Shown here: positions 1-6,489 of the stretch, piece after piece
Numbering within the stretch: position 1 is the stretch's first letter
Layout of the letters: every line of letters begins with the position of its first letter
Assembly (NCBI GenBank): GCA_045123975.1
Contig: JBGVKV010000014.1
Coordinates: 1 to 8,701, forward strand
Reading direction: 5' to 3'
DNA: 8,701 nt
From: SIG701 sp045123975
GTDB taxonomy: Bacteria > Bacillota > Clostridia > Oscillospirales > CAG-272
The notes under the pieces: model-generated
Told to the model about the DNA's origin: nothing
Databases searched by the model: none
Seen by the model: only the letters and a program-made list of their open reading frames with translations
Position numbers and translations under genes: made by a program

Positions 1-1
1 A

Positions 2-703
2 AGCATTGATCATCACGGCACGGGCGAGGTGTTCTGTCCTGCGTTCGTTGCCCCTGAGGCATCCGCCACCGGGGAGATTCTGTTCGATCTTTACCGCCTG
101 TGGCAAGAGGACGGCACGATCCGCGCCGATGCGGACGTGGCACGGCTGCTCTATACCGCCATTGTGTCGGATACCGGCAGCTTCAAATATTCCAACACCA
201 CGAAAAAGACCATGCTGTGTGCGGCAGAGCTGATGGGAGAGATCCAGTCGGCCACCGACGGCGGCGACGATATCTCTATGCTGTGCCACCGGCTGTTCGA
301 ATGCCGCACCCTGACGGAGCTCCGCGCCCAAAGGGCAGGCATTGATTCCCTCCGGCTGGAGTGTGACGGACAATTGGGCATCGTTTTGTTCACCCAGGAT
401 ATGCTTCGGGAAAACGGATTGAGTATGGAGGATATCGCCAACATAATCGGCCTTCCCCGCACGGTGGATGGCGTTCAAATCGCCTTGGCCATCAAGCAAT
501 CTCCCGACGAGCCCACTCTGTGGCGCATCAGCTCCCGGGCAAACTGTGACGTGGACGTATCCGCTGTGTGCGCTTCCTTTGGCGGCGGCGGACACCGGCG
601 AGCCGCCGGATGCAGCATATCCGCACCGGATGCCGAATCTGCTTTGGCCACGGCTGTGGCAGCCTTCGGTAAGGCACTCACAAACGGGGAGGATAAGATA
701 TAA
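2..703 (+). CDS. nrnA: NrnA-like DHH/DHHA1 phosphoesterase (oligoribonuclease / pAp phosphatase), 5' end cut off
   Basis: By family, NrnA degrades very short RNA oligonucleotides to mononucleotides and removes the 3' phosphate of pAp, using divalent metal in the cytoplasm. The reading frame enters open at base 2, and 233 residues are visible. It opens with the DHH signature (visible residues 3-5). The next metal-site motif, VSDTGSF, has its Asp at residue 57. Near the C-terminus lies the DHHA1 substrate-binding motif FGGGGHRRAAG (about 193-203). Full NrnA proteins are a little over 300 residues, so roughly the first 80-100, including the first HxxPDxD-type motif, are outside the window. An internal ATG at base 29 is not the true start, because the DHH motif lies upstream of it in the same frame. 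The stop overlaps the truB ATG by one base (TAATG), which indicates co-transcription. RecJ-like proteins share DHH, but the size and the GGGGH motif favour NrnA. Confidence 0.92.
   Translation, partial: SIDHHGTGEVFCPAFVAPEASATGEILFDLYRLWQEDGTIRADADVARLLYTAIVSDTGSFKYSNTTKKTMLCAAELMGEIQSATDGGDDISMLCHRLFECRTLTELRAQRAGIDSLRLECDGQLGIVLFTQDMLRENGLSMEDIANIIGLPRTVDGVQIALAIKQSPDEPTLWRISSRANCDVDVSAVCASFGGGGHRRAAGCSISAPDAESALATAVAAFGKALTNGEDKI
686..693 (+). promoter_or_regulatory. Ribosome binding site of truB
   Basis: GGGGAGGA lies inside the end of the nrnA-like gene, 9 bases before the truB ATG at 703. It fixes that start and lets truB initiate on its own despite the one-base overlap. Confidence 0.8.
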
Positions 704-1599
704 TGGACGTATCGGGTATTGTGGTCGTTAACAAGCACGCCGGCGTCACCTCCAACGATATCGTGATCAAGCTGCGCCGACTTTTCGGAACTCGGCAGGT
801 GGGACACACCGGCACGCTGGATCCAATGGCTACGGGCGTGTTGCCCGTTCTGATCGGCCGATCCGTTAAGGCATCGGAAAACATCACCGCTGAGAATAAG
901 CGGTATACCGCCCATCTGAAGCTGGGTATCACCACCGACACGGAGGATACCACCGGGACGGTTCTGAGCAAGTCGGATACGATTCCCGCCGAAGATGCGG
1001 TGCTGGATGTATGCTCGGGCTTTGTCGGCGACATTCTGCAAACACCGCCTATGTACAGTGCGCTGAAGGTAAACGGCCGCAAGCTGGTGGATCTGGCAAG
1101 AGAGGGCGTCATTGTGGAGCGGCAGGCCCGCCCCATCACCGTGCATTCGCTGCAGGCAAAAAAGTTGGCGGAGGATCTGTACGAGCTGGACGTATCCTGC
1201 TCTAAGGGTACATACATCCGCACGCTGTGCGCCGATATCGGTGCCAAACTGGGATGCGGCGGTGCTATGGCAAGTCTGACGCGAACGGAAAGCGGCCCCT
1301 TTTCCCTGTCGGAAGCCTACACTATCGATCAGCTGGAATCCATGACGGAGGCAGAGCGTGTCTCCTGCGTGATCCCTTTGGAAAATTTCTTTCTGGATTG
1401 CCCGGCGGTGGATCTGCCTGCGTTTTACGCACGGCTGGCCCGCAACGGATGCGAGATCTACCAGAAAAAGATCCGTACCGATTGGCCCGTGGGCACTACG
1501 GTACGCATGATCCACAACGGCGTGTTCTTCGCATTGGGGCAAGTGCGGGATTATCCCGACGGCAGTGCTGTGAAGGCTGTTAAAATTTTCGTTCTATAA
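703..1599 (+). CDS. truB: tRNA pseudouridine(55) synthase TruB
   Basis: TruB isomerises uridine 55 in the T-loop of most tRNAs to pseudouridine, without cofactor. The 298-residue length is normal for the family. The catalytic-loop motif GHTGTLDPMATG is at about 34-45 with the nucleophile Asp40. The substrate-stacking Tyr is in KRYTAHLKLG (Tyr68). QTPPMYSALKVNG follows at about 113-125 and KGTYIRTL at about 168-175, with the conserved Arg173. The last 90 or so residues are a variable PUA-like tail. The start is set by the GGGGAGGA site 9 bases upstream. The gene overlaps the upstream nrnA-like gene by one base and is followed within 10 bases by a strong terminator, so it ends its operon. One oddity is the N-terminal motif, which reads KHAGVTS rather than the usual KPxGxTS. 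All catalytic residues are present, so the enzyme is probably active. Confidence 0.97.
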   Translation: MDVSGIVVVNKHAGVTSNDIVIKLRRLFGTRQVGHTGTLDPMATGVLPVLIGRSVKASENITAENKRYTAHLKLGITTDTEDTTGTVLSKSDTIPAEDAVLDVCSGFVGDILQTPPMYSALKVNGRKLVDLAREGVIVERQARPITVHSLQAKKLAEDLYELDVSCSKGTYIRTLCADIGAKLGCGGAMASLTRTESGPFSLSEAYTIDQLESMTEAERVSCVIPLENFFLDCPAVDLPAFYARLARNGCEIYQKKIRTDWPVGTTVRMIHNGVFFALGQVRDYPDGSAVKAVKIFVL

Positions 1600-1605
1600 T
1601 CGTTT

Positions 1606-1641
1606 CAGGCTGTGTGACTTTCTCACACAGCCTGTTTTTTT
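1606..1641 (+). terminator. Intrinsic terminator of the nrnA-truB operon
   Basis: A perfect 12-bp stem (CAGGCTGTGTGA at 1606-1617, TCACACAGCCTG at 1623-1634) has a 5-base loop CTTTC and is followed at once by seven T's (1635-1641). It begins 7 bases after the truB stop. It separates truB from the yhaO-yhaN promoter. Confidence 0.95.
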
Positions 1642-1686
1642 GCGTTTGTCTATTTTGTTCCAATTATAGGCATTTGTGAAAAAATA

Positions 1687-1704
1687 CGCAAAAATCGCAA
1701 AAAT
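1687..1704 (+). repeat. Tandem 9-bp A-rich repeat upstream of the yhaO promoter
   Basis: CGCAAAAAT occurs twice head to tail (1687-1695 and 1696-1704), ending 4 bases before the -35 box. A shortened copy, CGCAAAAT, sits in the promoter spacer at 1722-1729. The surrounding bases from about 1676 are A-rich. This could be an UP element that binds the RNA polymerase alpha subunit, or an operator. The repeat is seen directly; its function is inferred. Confidence 0.5.
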
Positions 1705-1708
1705 CCTG

Positions 1709-1737
1709 TTGCCGTCCCCATCGCAAAATGCTATAAT
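1709..1737 (+). promoter_or_regulatory. SigA-type extended -10 promoter for yhaO-yhaN
   Basis: The -35 box TTGCCG (1709-1714) is separated by 17 bases from a perfect TATAAT (1732-1737). A TGn extension (TG at 1729-1730) precedes the -10. Transcription would start near 1744, giving a leader of about 40 bases before the ATG at 1783. Confidence 0.85.
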
Positions 1738-1769
1738 ATAGAGTATAAGGTACAATTGTGATCAAAATC

Positions 1770-1776
1770 GGAGGAG
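1770..1776 (+). promoter_or_regulatory. Ribosome binding site of yhaO-like gene
   Basis: GGAGGAG ends 6 bases before the ATG at 1783. It is a strong Shine-Dalgarno match and decides the start codon. Confidence 0.85.
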
Positions 1777-1782
1777 TACGTT

Positions 1783-2910
1783 ATGCTGAGAATCCTTCAC
1801 ACCGGCGACATCCACCTGGACAGCCCCTTCGCGCGGTTGGATGCCCGCAAAGCGGAGATCCGTCGGGCAGAATTGCGCGACGCCTTTTCCGCGATATTTT
1901 CTTATGCGAGAGCGAACAAAATAGATATGATTCTTCTGTCCGGCGACGTGTTCGACCGGGATTTTGCCACACGGGAAACTCTGTCTTTGATGCTCCGCGA
2001 GTTTCAGATGACGGAATGTCCCATCGTAATTGCCCCCGGCAATCACGACTGCACAGCCCCTGGCAGCATCTGGGCGAAGCCTATCTTCCCCGCAAACGTC
2101 CACATTTTCCGCTCACCGAAGGTGGAGAAATTCTCCTTTGGCGAATTGGGCGTGGACGTATACGGCTACGGATTCGTATCCCCCGAAATGACGGAATGTC
2201 CCTTGAGCGGCACCCGCGTGAACGATCCGCAAAGGATCAATCTGCTCTGCGCCCACGGCGAGATCGGCGTGCCCCTGTCCCGCTACTGCCCCATCTCCCG
2301 GGCGACCGTCAGCGAGTTCGGCGCAGATTATGCGGCACTCGGCCATATTCACAATGCGCCGCCGGCAGAACAGATCGGCGATACGCTGGTATCCTATTGC
2401 GGCTGTCCCGAAGGCCGGGCCTTCGATGAGCCGGGTATCAAGGGCGCTGTGCTTTGTGAGATCGAAAAGGACAGCGGACGCGCGAACGTTCGGCTGAAGC
2501 GGATCCGATTCTCCCGCCGTCGGTACGAAAACGAAGCCGTGGACTGCACGGGCGCGGAAACACTGGGAGAGATTGAGGGAAAAATTGCCGCTCTCATCCG
2601 GGAGAAGGACTACGGCGAGGATACCCTCCTGCGGGTCGTTCTGCAGGGATCCGTATCCCCTGCCCTGATCGTGGACGCAAACGCCCTCCGGACGCGGCTG
2701 ACACAGCCGTTCTTTCTGGAGGTGCGGGACGAAACCTTGCCTGCACTCAATCCCCACGATTTTGAAAACGACCGCACGGTGCGGGGAGAGTTCTACCGCA
2801 CGCTGGCCGCGAAAATGGAAAGCGGCACACCCGAGGAAAGAAAGATTGCCGCCATGGCTCTTCGCTACGGGCTGTCCGCCATCGCCGGCGAAAACATCAG
2901 TGAAACCTGA
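1783..2910 (+). CDS. yhaO: YhaO/SbcD-like DNA repair metallophosphoesterase
   Basis: This is a calcineurin-like metallophosphoesterase of the SbcD/Mre11 group (COG0420), closest in layout to Bacillus YhaO. Members are Mn-dependent nucleases that work with an SMC-like ATPase on DNA ends or structures. All metal-site motifs are present: GDIHLD with Asp9 and His11, GDVFDRD with Asp55, GNHD with Asn88 and His89, CAHGE with His158, and GHIH with His188 and His190. The segment YCGCPEGRAFDEPGIKG at about 205-221 follows, as is usual in YhaO-type proteins. The C-terminal 150 residues would be the capping and partner-binding part. The length of 375 residues is close to Bacillus YhaO. The ATG has a strong GGAGGAG site and its own promoter. 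The next gene starts 8 bases after the stop and encodes the matching ATPase. A 15-base in-frame direct repeat encodes MTECP twice. The nuclease substrate cannot be read from sequence. Confidence 0.9.
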   Translation: MLRILHTGDIHLDSPFARLDARKAEIRRAELRDAFSAIFSYARANKIDMILLSGDVFDRDFATRETLSLMLREFQMTECPIVIAPGNHDCTAPGSIWAKPIFPANVHIFRSPKVEKFSFGELGVDVYGYGFVSPEMTECPLSGTRVNDPQRINLLCAHGEIGVPLSRYCPISRATVSEFGADYAALGHIHNAPPAEQIGDTLVSYCGCPEGRAFDEPGIKGAVLCEIEKDSGRANVRLKRIRFSRRRYENEAVDCTGAETLGEIEGKIAALIREKDYGEDTLLRVVLQGSVSPALIVDANALRTRLTQPFFLEVRDETLPALNPHDFENDRTVRGEFYRTLAAKMESGTPEERKIAAMALRYGLSAIAGENISET

Positions 2911-2914
2911 GGTG
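2909..2914 (+). promoter_or_regulatory. Ribosome binding site of yhaN-like gene, overlapping the yhaO stop
   Basis: GAGGTG matches the extended Shine-Dalgarno GGAGGTG and overlaps the TGA stop of the preceding gene. The AGG core is 6 bases from the ATG at 2919. This arrangement fits translational coupling of the two subunits. Confidence 0.65.
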
Positions 2915-2918
2915 GAAA

Positions 2919-5246
2919 ATGTACATAAAGCATTTGAAAATTGAGGCATTCGGCGTCCTGCGCGACCGCGAGGTGGAATTGTCGGACGGACTCAACATTA
3001 TTGAGGGCGCCAATGAATCCGGCAAGAGCGCTCTGGCTATGTTTATCAAGTTTATGCTCTACGGTCTGTCCGGAAAAGCTACAGGCGGAGAACTGTCGGA
3101 ACGCCGACGCTACGTAAACTGGGAAACGGGCACCGCCGCCGGATCCATGACCGTATCCGGCGAAGAGGGGGAATTCCGCATTGAGCGGCATCTGTCCGCC
3201 TCTATGAACGATGACGGAGCCAGACAGCGGGAATCCGTGAGGGAAACGGTGCGCATCATCGATACCGCCCTGGGCACGCCTGTCCATCGGGGTGAGGTGC
3301 CGGGAGAAGTGATCTTCCGCGTACCCGAGGCCATCTTTATGAATACGGTGTTCGTCCGTCAGATCGACGGCACACGCCCCAGCGGCGAAAGCATTCTCAC
3401 CTCCATTGAGAATCTGCTCTTCACCGCCAATGAAAACGTTAGTACGAAAAAAGCTATGGATCGGCTGGACGCCGCCCGCAAACAGATCCTCCATAAAAAC
3501 GGTAGCGGCGGCGAGCTCCACGCCTGCAAGGAAGAAAGAAGCATAGTGGCCGCCAAGCTGCGCAATGCCCAGGAACAGATCGCCGCGCTGCTCAGTGAGG
3601 AAAACGAGCTGACCGACGCCCAGGCAAAATGCGAAGCACTGAAGGAAAAAATCCGTCGCCAAAAACGGATCTGCGAATACGGCGAAGTCAATTTGGTTCG
3701 CCGCCGCTTTGACACCATCATCGCGGGCAATCAAAGACTGACGGTTATGCGGAGTGAGCTTGCCAAACGGAACGAGGACGGCATTGACCGCGCCTTTGTA
3801 TCCCGACTCAAGGAATCCGCCGCGCGGATCGCCGAGCAATCCGCCCCCCTTTCCCAAATGCGGGAAGCAAATGCAATTATCCGGGAGCGGCATACCGCCG
3901 CCAGCGATAAGCACAGACGGGCGGAAAGTGAGATCGGTACCGCCACAACCCGGGCCGATTCCCTCATGGGCAGGATGCGCCTTACCCTGGCTGTGGGCCT
4001 GACACTGATTTTGTTCGCCATTCTGGCAGGTCTCGGCGCATGGCTGTTTTATACCTATGAGATTTCCCTTCTCACGATTCCCCTGGCCGGCGCGGGTGCT
4101 CTTTTTGCGCTGGCTGTTATGTGCTTCATCATCCGCGGCCGGGCCGCAAAAAATCTGCGGGATCTTCTCACCGAATGGGATGCGCCGGACGTGGATTCTC
4201 TGCCTGCCGCCATCACCGACGTAATCGGAGCCTCAGGAGATCTGGAGACGCTGAGTAATGAATCCCGCCAGATGAGCCGGGCACTGTCCGATATGGCAGA
4301 GGCCCGCCGGACGGAAACAAAAACCGGACTGGAGTTGTGCCGCCGCGTGCTGCCGGATCTGCCCACGCCCAATGAAACGGACGAAGATGCTTTTGCCGCA
4401 GCCGTAACGGAAGCGCTGGCGCAAAGCGCAAAGGCAGCAGAGGCTATCTGTACCGAACGGGAAGAAATGCAGCGTGCTATCGATAAGCTGAGTGGTCGTT
4501 TGTCCGTAGTGCAGGAAGAGCTGCAAGGGGAAAACGAAGAAGAAATCCGCCGCATTTTTGCCGAGAATCTCCGCACTCCCGAGGGAAAGATCGCATCCGG
4601 CCTGGATACGCCCAGACTGGAGGAAGCCAAGCGTTTCCTTACGGAATTGCAGAACGCCCTGCGAGAAGAGGAAGAAAAACACCACCGCCTGGAAACTCAG
4701 GTAGCGGCTTCCCGCGCGGTCAGCGTTTCTCCCGTGGAACTGGCAGGACGGCTGTCCCAATTGGATGAACAGATCGAGGTTCTGAGCATGCGGCATGAGG
4801 CGTACTGCCTGGCCATGGAAACCCTCCAAAGAGCATCGGACACCATGCGGGCCGGTGTACTTCCCAAGGTGGTAGCTCAAGCCTGCGCTTCCGCCAACCG
4901 CATCAGCGGCGGTGCTTTTGAAGCCATCGGTGTGGATCACGGCCTGGCCATGACCTTCACCCGAAACGGTATGACCCGGGAGGTGGAATACCTCTCCGAG
5001 GGCACCAAGGATATCGCCTACATCAGCTTGCGTCGGGCGCTGAGCGGTGCTCTGTTCGGAAACACGCAACCGCCCCTGATTTACGACGAAAGCTTCGCCC
5101 GTGTGGATGAAACCCGCCTTTCCCGTGTTCTGAAGATGCTGAACGCAACGGGCGGGGACGGCGCCCAGAGCATATTGCTCACCTGCCGCCGCCTGGAAGC
5201 CGAGTTGGCCGAAACCAACGGCGGCGCTAACGTAATCCGGTTGTGA
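2919..5246 (+). CDS. yhaN: YhaN/SbcC-like AAA ATPase with coiled coils and a central membrane hairpin
   Basis: This is an SMC/Rad50-type ATPase, the expected partner of the upstream nuclease. The N-terminal half of the nucleotide-binding head carries Walker A GANESGKS (30-37) and a likely Q-loop Gln148 in VFVRQIDG. Charged, heptad-like coiled-coil stretches run from about 200 to 350 and about 430 to 650. Between them are two hydrophobic helices (about 355-378 and 383-405) joined by a very short turn. They stand where SbcC and Rad50 have a zinc hook, and I see no CxxC motif. The C-terminal head has the signature LSEGTKD (692-698) and the Walker B region LIYDESFARVDETR (720-733, Asp723 and Glu724). 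At 775 residues it is shorter than Bacillus YhaN (about 960). It probably forms a membrane-tethered nuclease-ATPase complex with the yhaO product. Membrane attachment is inferred from hydrophobicity and family resemblance (COG4717). The annotation as SMC-like is firm; the cellular role is not. Confidence 0.88.
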   Translation: MYIKHLKIEAFGVLRDREVELSDGLNIIEGANESGKSALAMFIKFMLYGLSGKATGGELSERRRYVNWETGTAAGSMTVSGEEGEFRIERHLSASMNDDGARQRESVRETVRIIDTALGTPVHRGEVPGEVIFRVPEAIFMNTVFVRQIDGTRPSGESILTSIENLLFTANENVSTKKAMDRLDAARKQILHKNGSGGELHACKEERSIVAAKLRNAQEQIAALLSEENELTDAQAKCEALKEKIRRQKRICEYGEVNLVRRRFDTIIAGNQRLTVMRSELAKRNEDGIDRAFVSRLKESAARIAEQSAPLSQMREANAIIRERHTAASDKHRRAESEIGTATTRADSLMGRMRLTLAVGLTLILFAILAGLGAWLFYTYEISLLTIPLAGAGALFALAVMCFIIRGRAAKNLRDLLTEWDAPDVDSLPAAITDVIGASGDLETLSNESRQMSRALSDMAEARRTETKTGLELCRRVLPDLPTPNETDEDAFAAAVTEALAQSAKAAEAICTEREEMQRAIDKLSGRLSVVQEELQGENEEEIRRIFAENLRTPEGKIASGLDTPRLEEAKRFLTELQNALREEEEKHHRLETQVAASRAVSVSPVELAGRLSQLDEQIEVLSMRHEAYCLAMETLQRASDTMRAGVLPKVVAQACASANRISGGAFEAIGVDHGLAMTFTRNGMTREVEYLSEGTKDIAYISLRRALSGALFGNTQPPLIYDESFARVDETRLSRVLKMLNATGGDGAQSILLTCRRLEAELAETNGGANVIRL

Positions 5247-5247
5247 G

Positions 5248-5278
5248 AAAAAGCCATCGGTTTTACCGATGGCTTTTT
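5248..5278. terminator. Bidirectional terminator between yhaN-like and acyltransferase genes
   Basis: GCCATCGGT (5253-5261) pairs with ACCGATGGC (5265-5273) around a TTT loop. The arms extend through A5248-5252 and T5274-5278. The plus strand has a T-rich tail (TTTTTATTTATATTTT), and the minus strand gets TTTTT from the A-run, so the hairpin can stop both convergent units. It lies between the yhaN stop (5246) and the acyltransferase stop (5281). Confidence 0.93.
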
Positions 5279-5280
5279 AT

Positions 5281-6324
5281 TTATATTTTGCATTTCCCTC
5301 GCACCCACCGCACGGCAGGAACACTTATCAGCCGCAAAATGCGGGAGGCCGCATAAGATGCGATAAAGGATCCCACAATAAGGAGAAGAAGCCGCACACT
5401 GTGACGGGCAACGCCCAAGTGATCCAGCACCCGCACCACGCCCTGATCGGTCAGGTAGGAAAACAGATACATCTCAAAGGAGCATACCGAAATCTCTGTC
5501 AGAACAAAACGCAATGGCTTCCCTCTCACAGGCAGATCGTACAGGAGCAGGAAATAGGCTACGCCGGAAAAAGCCGCTGTGACAGAGGCAAAGCCGTTCA
5601 TCATATACCATGCGTAGCTGCCGTCCCGCACTGTAAAGATATAGCACAGGATGCAAGGCAATGCGGTAGCAATCACCACCAGGATCACACGAACCATCCG
5701 GGACAGCTTCGGCGGATGCTTTCGTATATAGGCACCGAGGAAGTAATACGTCAGCGGATACACGGCACGCCAGTAATCCGGCAGGATATCCAGAGCCGCA
5801 CCGCCCACACGAAAGCTTTCCAGCGTCGGCGGAAGAAAGGTAAGAGCAGACAAAGTAAGGATAAGTATGCCGCGGGCACGGGCCGTTTTCAGTCCTTCAA
5901 AGATGAGATTGAGAAAAGGAATCAGCAGAAACAGTCCCAGATACATCTCCACGTACCAGGCGTATCCGTGGGCGGTGAAATTCAGAACACCACGGATTCC
6001 TTCCCACACTGTGTATTTCTGCGCACCGGATACGGAGGCAAGAATCACTGCGGCGGAAGCAATCACGCCGTAGGAGAAAACCACGGACAGCACCCCGCCG
6101 TAATAGGTACGGCTGAGCCGCTTTTCACAGCAAAGATATCCGCTCAAAAGCAAAAACAACGGCACGCCTGCCATGGCGGCAAAGCGCATCACCAGATACA
6201 CTCCGAAGGCGGGAGCCGTATGGTGCGTGCCCATCACGCCCGTATAGGAGATGGCGTGGGTGACCAGCACACACAGAATCGCCGCCGTACGCACCAGATC
6301 CAGCCCGGGAGAGCGCTCTTTCAT
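5281..6324 (-). CDS. Integral-membrane acyltransferase, acyltransferase-3 family
   Basis: This protein belongs to the acyltransferase-3 family (OafA/WecH-like), whose members move acetyl or other acyl groups across the membrane onto surface sugars, lipids or peptidoglycan-linked polymers. The 347-residue protein is almost all hydrophobic helices, about ten, typical of the family. The N-terminal family signature is present: LDLVRTAAILCVLVTH, with conserved Arg12 and the presumed catalytic His23. PLFLLLSGYL follows at about 55-64. The start at 6324 is supported by GGAAGGA 8 bases upstream and a near-consensus promoter. It appears to be a single-gene unit, convergent with yhaN and divergent from the MFS gene. 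No glycosyltransferase or capsule gene is next to it, so the acceptor cannot be inferred. A long open frame on the opposite strand is only a shadow of this gene. Confidence 0.9.
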   Translation of the reverse strand: MKERSPGLDLVRTAAILCVLVTHAISYTGVMGTHHTAPAFGVYLVMRFAAMAGVPLFLLLSGYLCCEKRLSRTYYGGVLSVVFSYGVIASAAVILASVSGAQKYTVWEGIRGVLNFTAHGYAWYVEMYLGLFLLIPFLNLIFEGLKTARARGILILTLSALTFLPPTLESFRVGGAALDILPDYWRAVYPLTYYFLGAYIRKHPPKLSRMVRVILVVIATALPCILCYIFTVRDGSYAWYMMNGFASVTAAFSGVAYFLLLYDLPVRGKPLRFVLTEISVCSFEMYLFSYLTDQGVVRVLDHLGVARHSVRLLLLIVGSFIASYAASRILRLISVPAVRWVRGKCKI

Positions 6325-6332
6325 CCAATCAT

Positions 6333-6339
6333 TCCTTCC
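6333..6339 (-). promoter_or_regulatory. Ribosome binding site of acyltransferase gene
   Basis: On the minus strand GGAAGGA lies 8 bases before the ATG at 6324. It supports that start. Confidence 0.7.
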
Positions 6340-6356
6340 ACCGTTTTCTTGCCTAT

Positions 6357-6385
6357 ATTGTACCGAATCCGCACCGCTGTGTCAA
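6357..6385 (-). promoter_or_regulatory. SigA-type promoter of the acyltransferase gene
   Basis: On the minus strand a perfect -35 TTGACA (6385 down to 6380) is separated by 17 bases from TACAAT (6362 down to 6357), one mismatch from consensus. Transcription would start near 6350, leaving a leader of about 26 bases that contains the ribosome binding site. Confidence 0.85.
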
Positions 6386-6419
6386 CCACTCAGAGAAATT
6401 TCCACCGCACCGTCCTCGC

Positions 6420-6449
6420 TTGACAACGGCATTATCCTCATGCTATAAT
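6420..6449 (+). promoter_or_regulatory. Consensus SigA promoter of the MFS-GDPD operon
   Basis: TTGACA (6420-6425) and TATAAT (6444-6449) both match consensus perfectly with an 18-base spacer, plus a TGn extension (6441-6442). The predicted start of transcription is near 6456. It is divergent from the acyltransferase promoter, with 34 bases between the two -35 boxes, so the two could share regulation. Confidence 0.9.
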
Positions 6450-6489
6450 GGCCGTAGATATCCTATCAAATAAGAAAAGAGAATCCGAT

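Noticed and set aside
29..703. ATG at 29 as the start of the DHH phosphoesterase
   Set aside because: The essential DHH motif lies upstream of it in the same frame at bases 8-16, so the real start is before the window.
475..1542. 355-codon open frame on the minus strand opposite truB and the end of nrnA
   Set aside because: It has no domain motifs and spans two clear genes on the plus strand. It is a consequence of codon bias.
2865..3914. 349-codon open frame on the minus strand opposite the yhaO/yhaN junction
   Set aside because: It covers the yhaO stop and the yhaN start and shows no recognisable motif or binding site. It is a shadow of the Walker A end of the ATPase gene.
5269..6423. 384-codon open frame on the plus strand opposite the acyltransferase gene
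   Set aside because: Its composition is rich in His, Gln, Arg and Lys with no recognisable domain. It starts inside a terminator hairpin, lacks a binding site and exactly mirrors a well-supported membrane acyltransferase. It is an antisense shadow.
6455..6468. Near-palindrome around GATATC just after the MFS promoter as an operator
   Set aside because: The symmetry is only about six perfect bases with flanking mismatches, too weak to call an operator.
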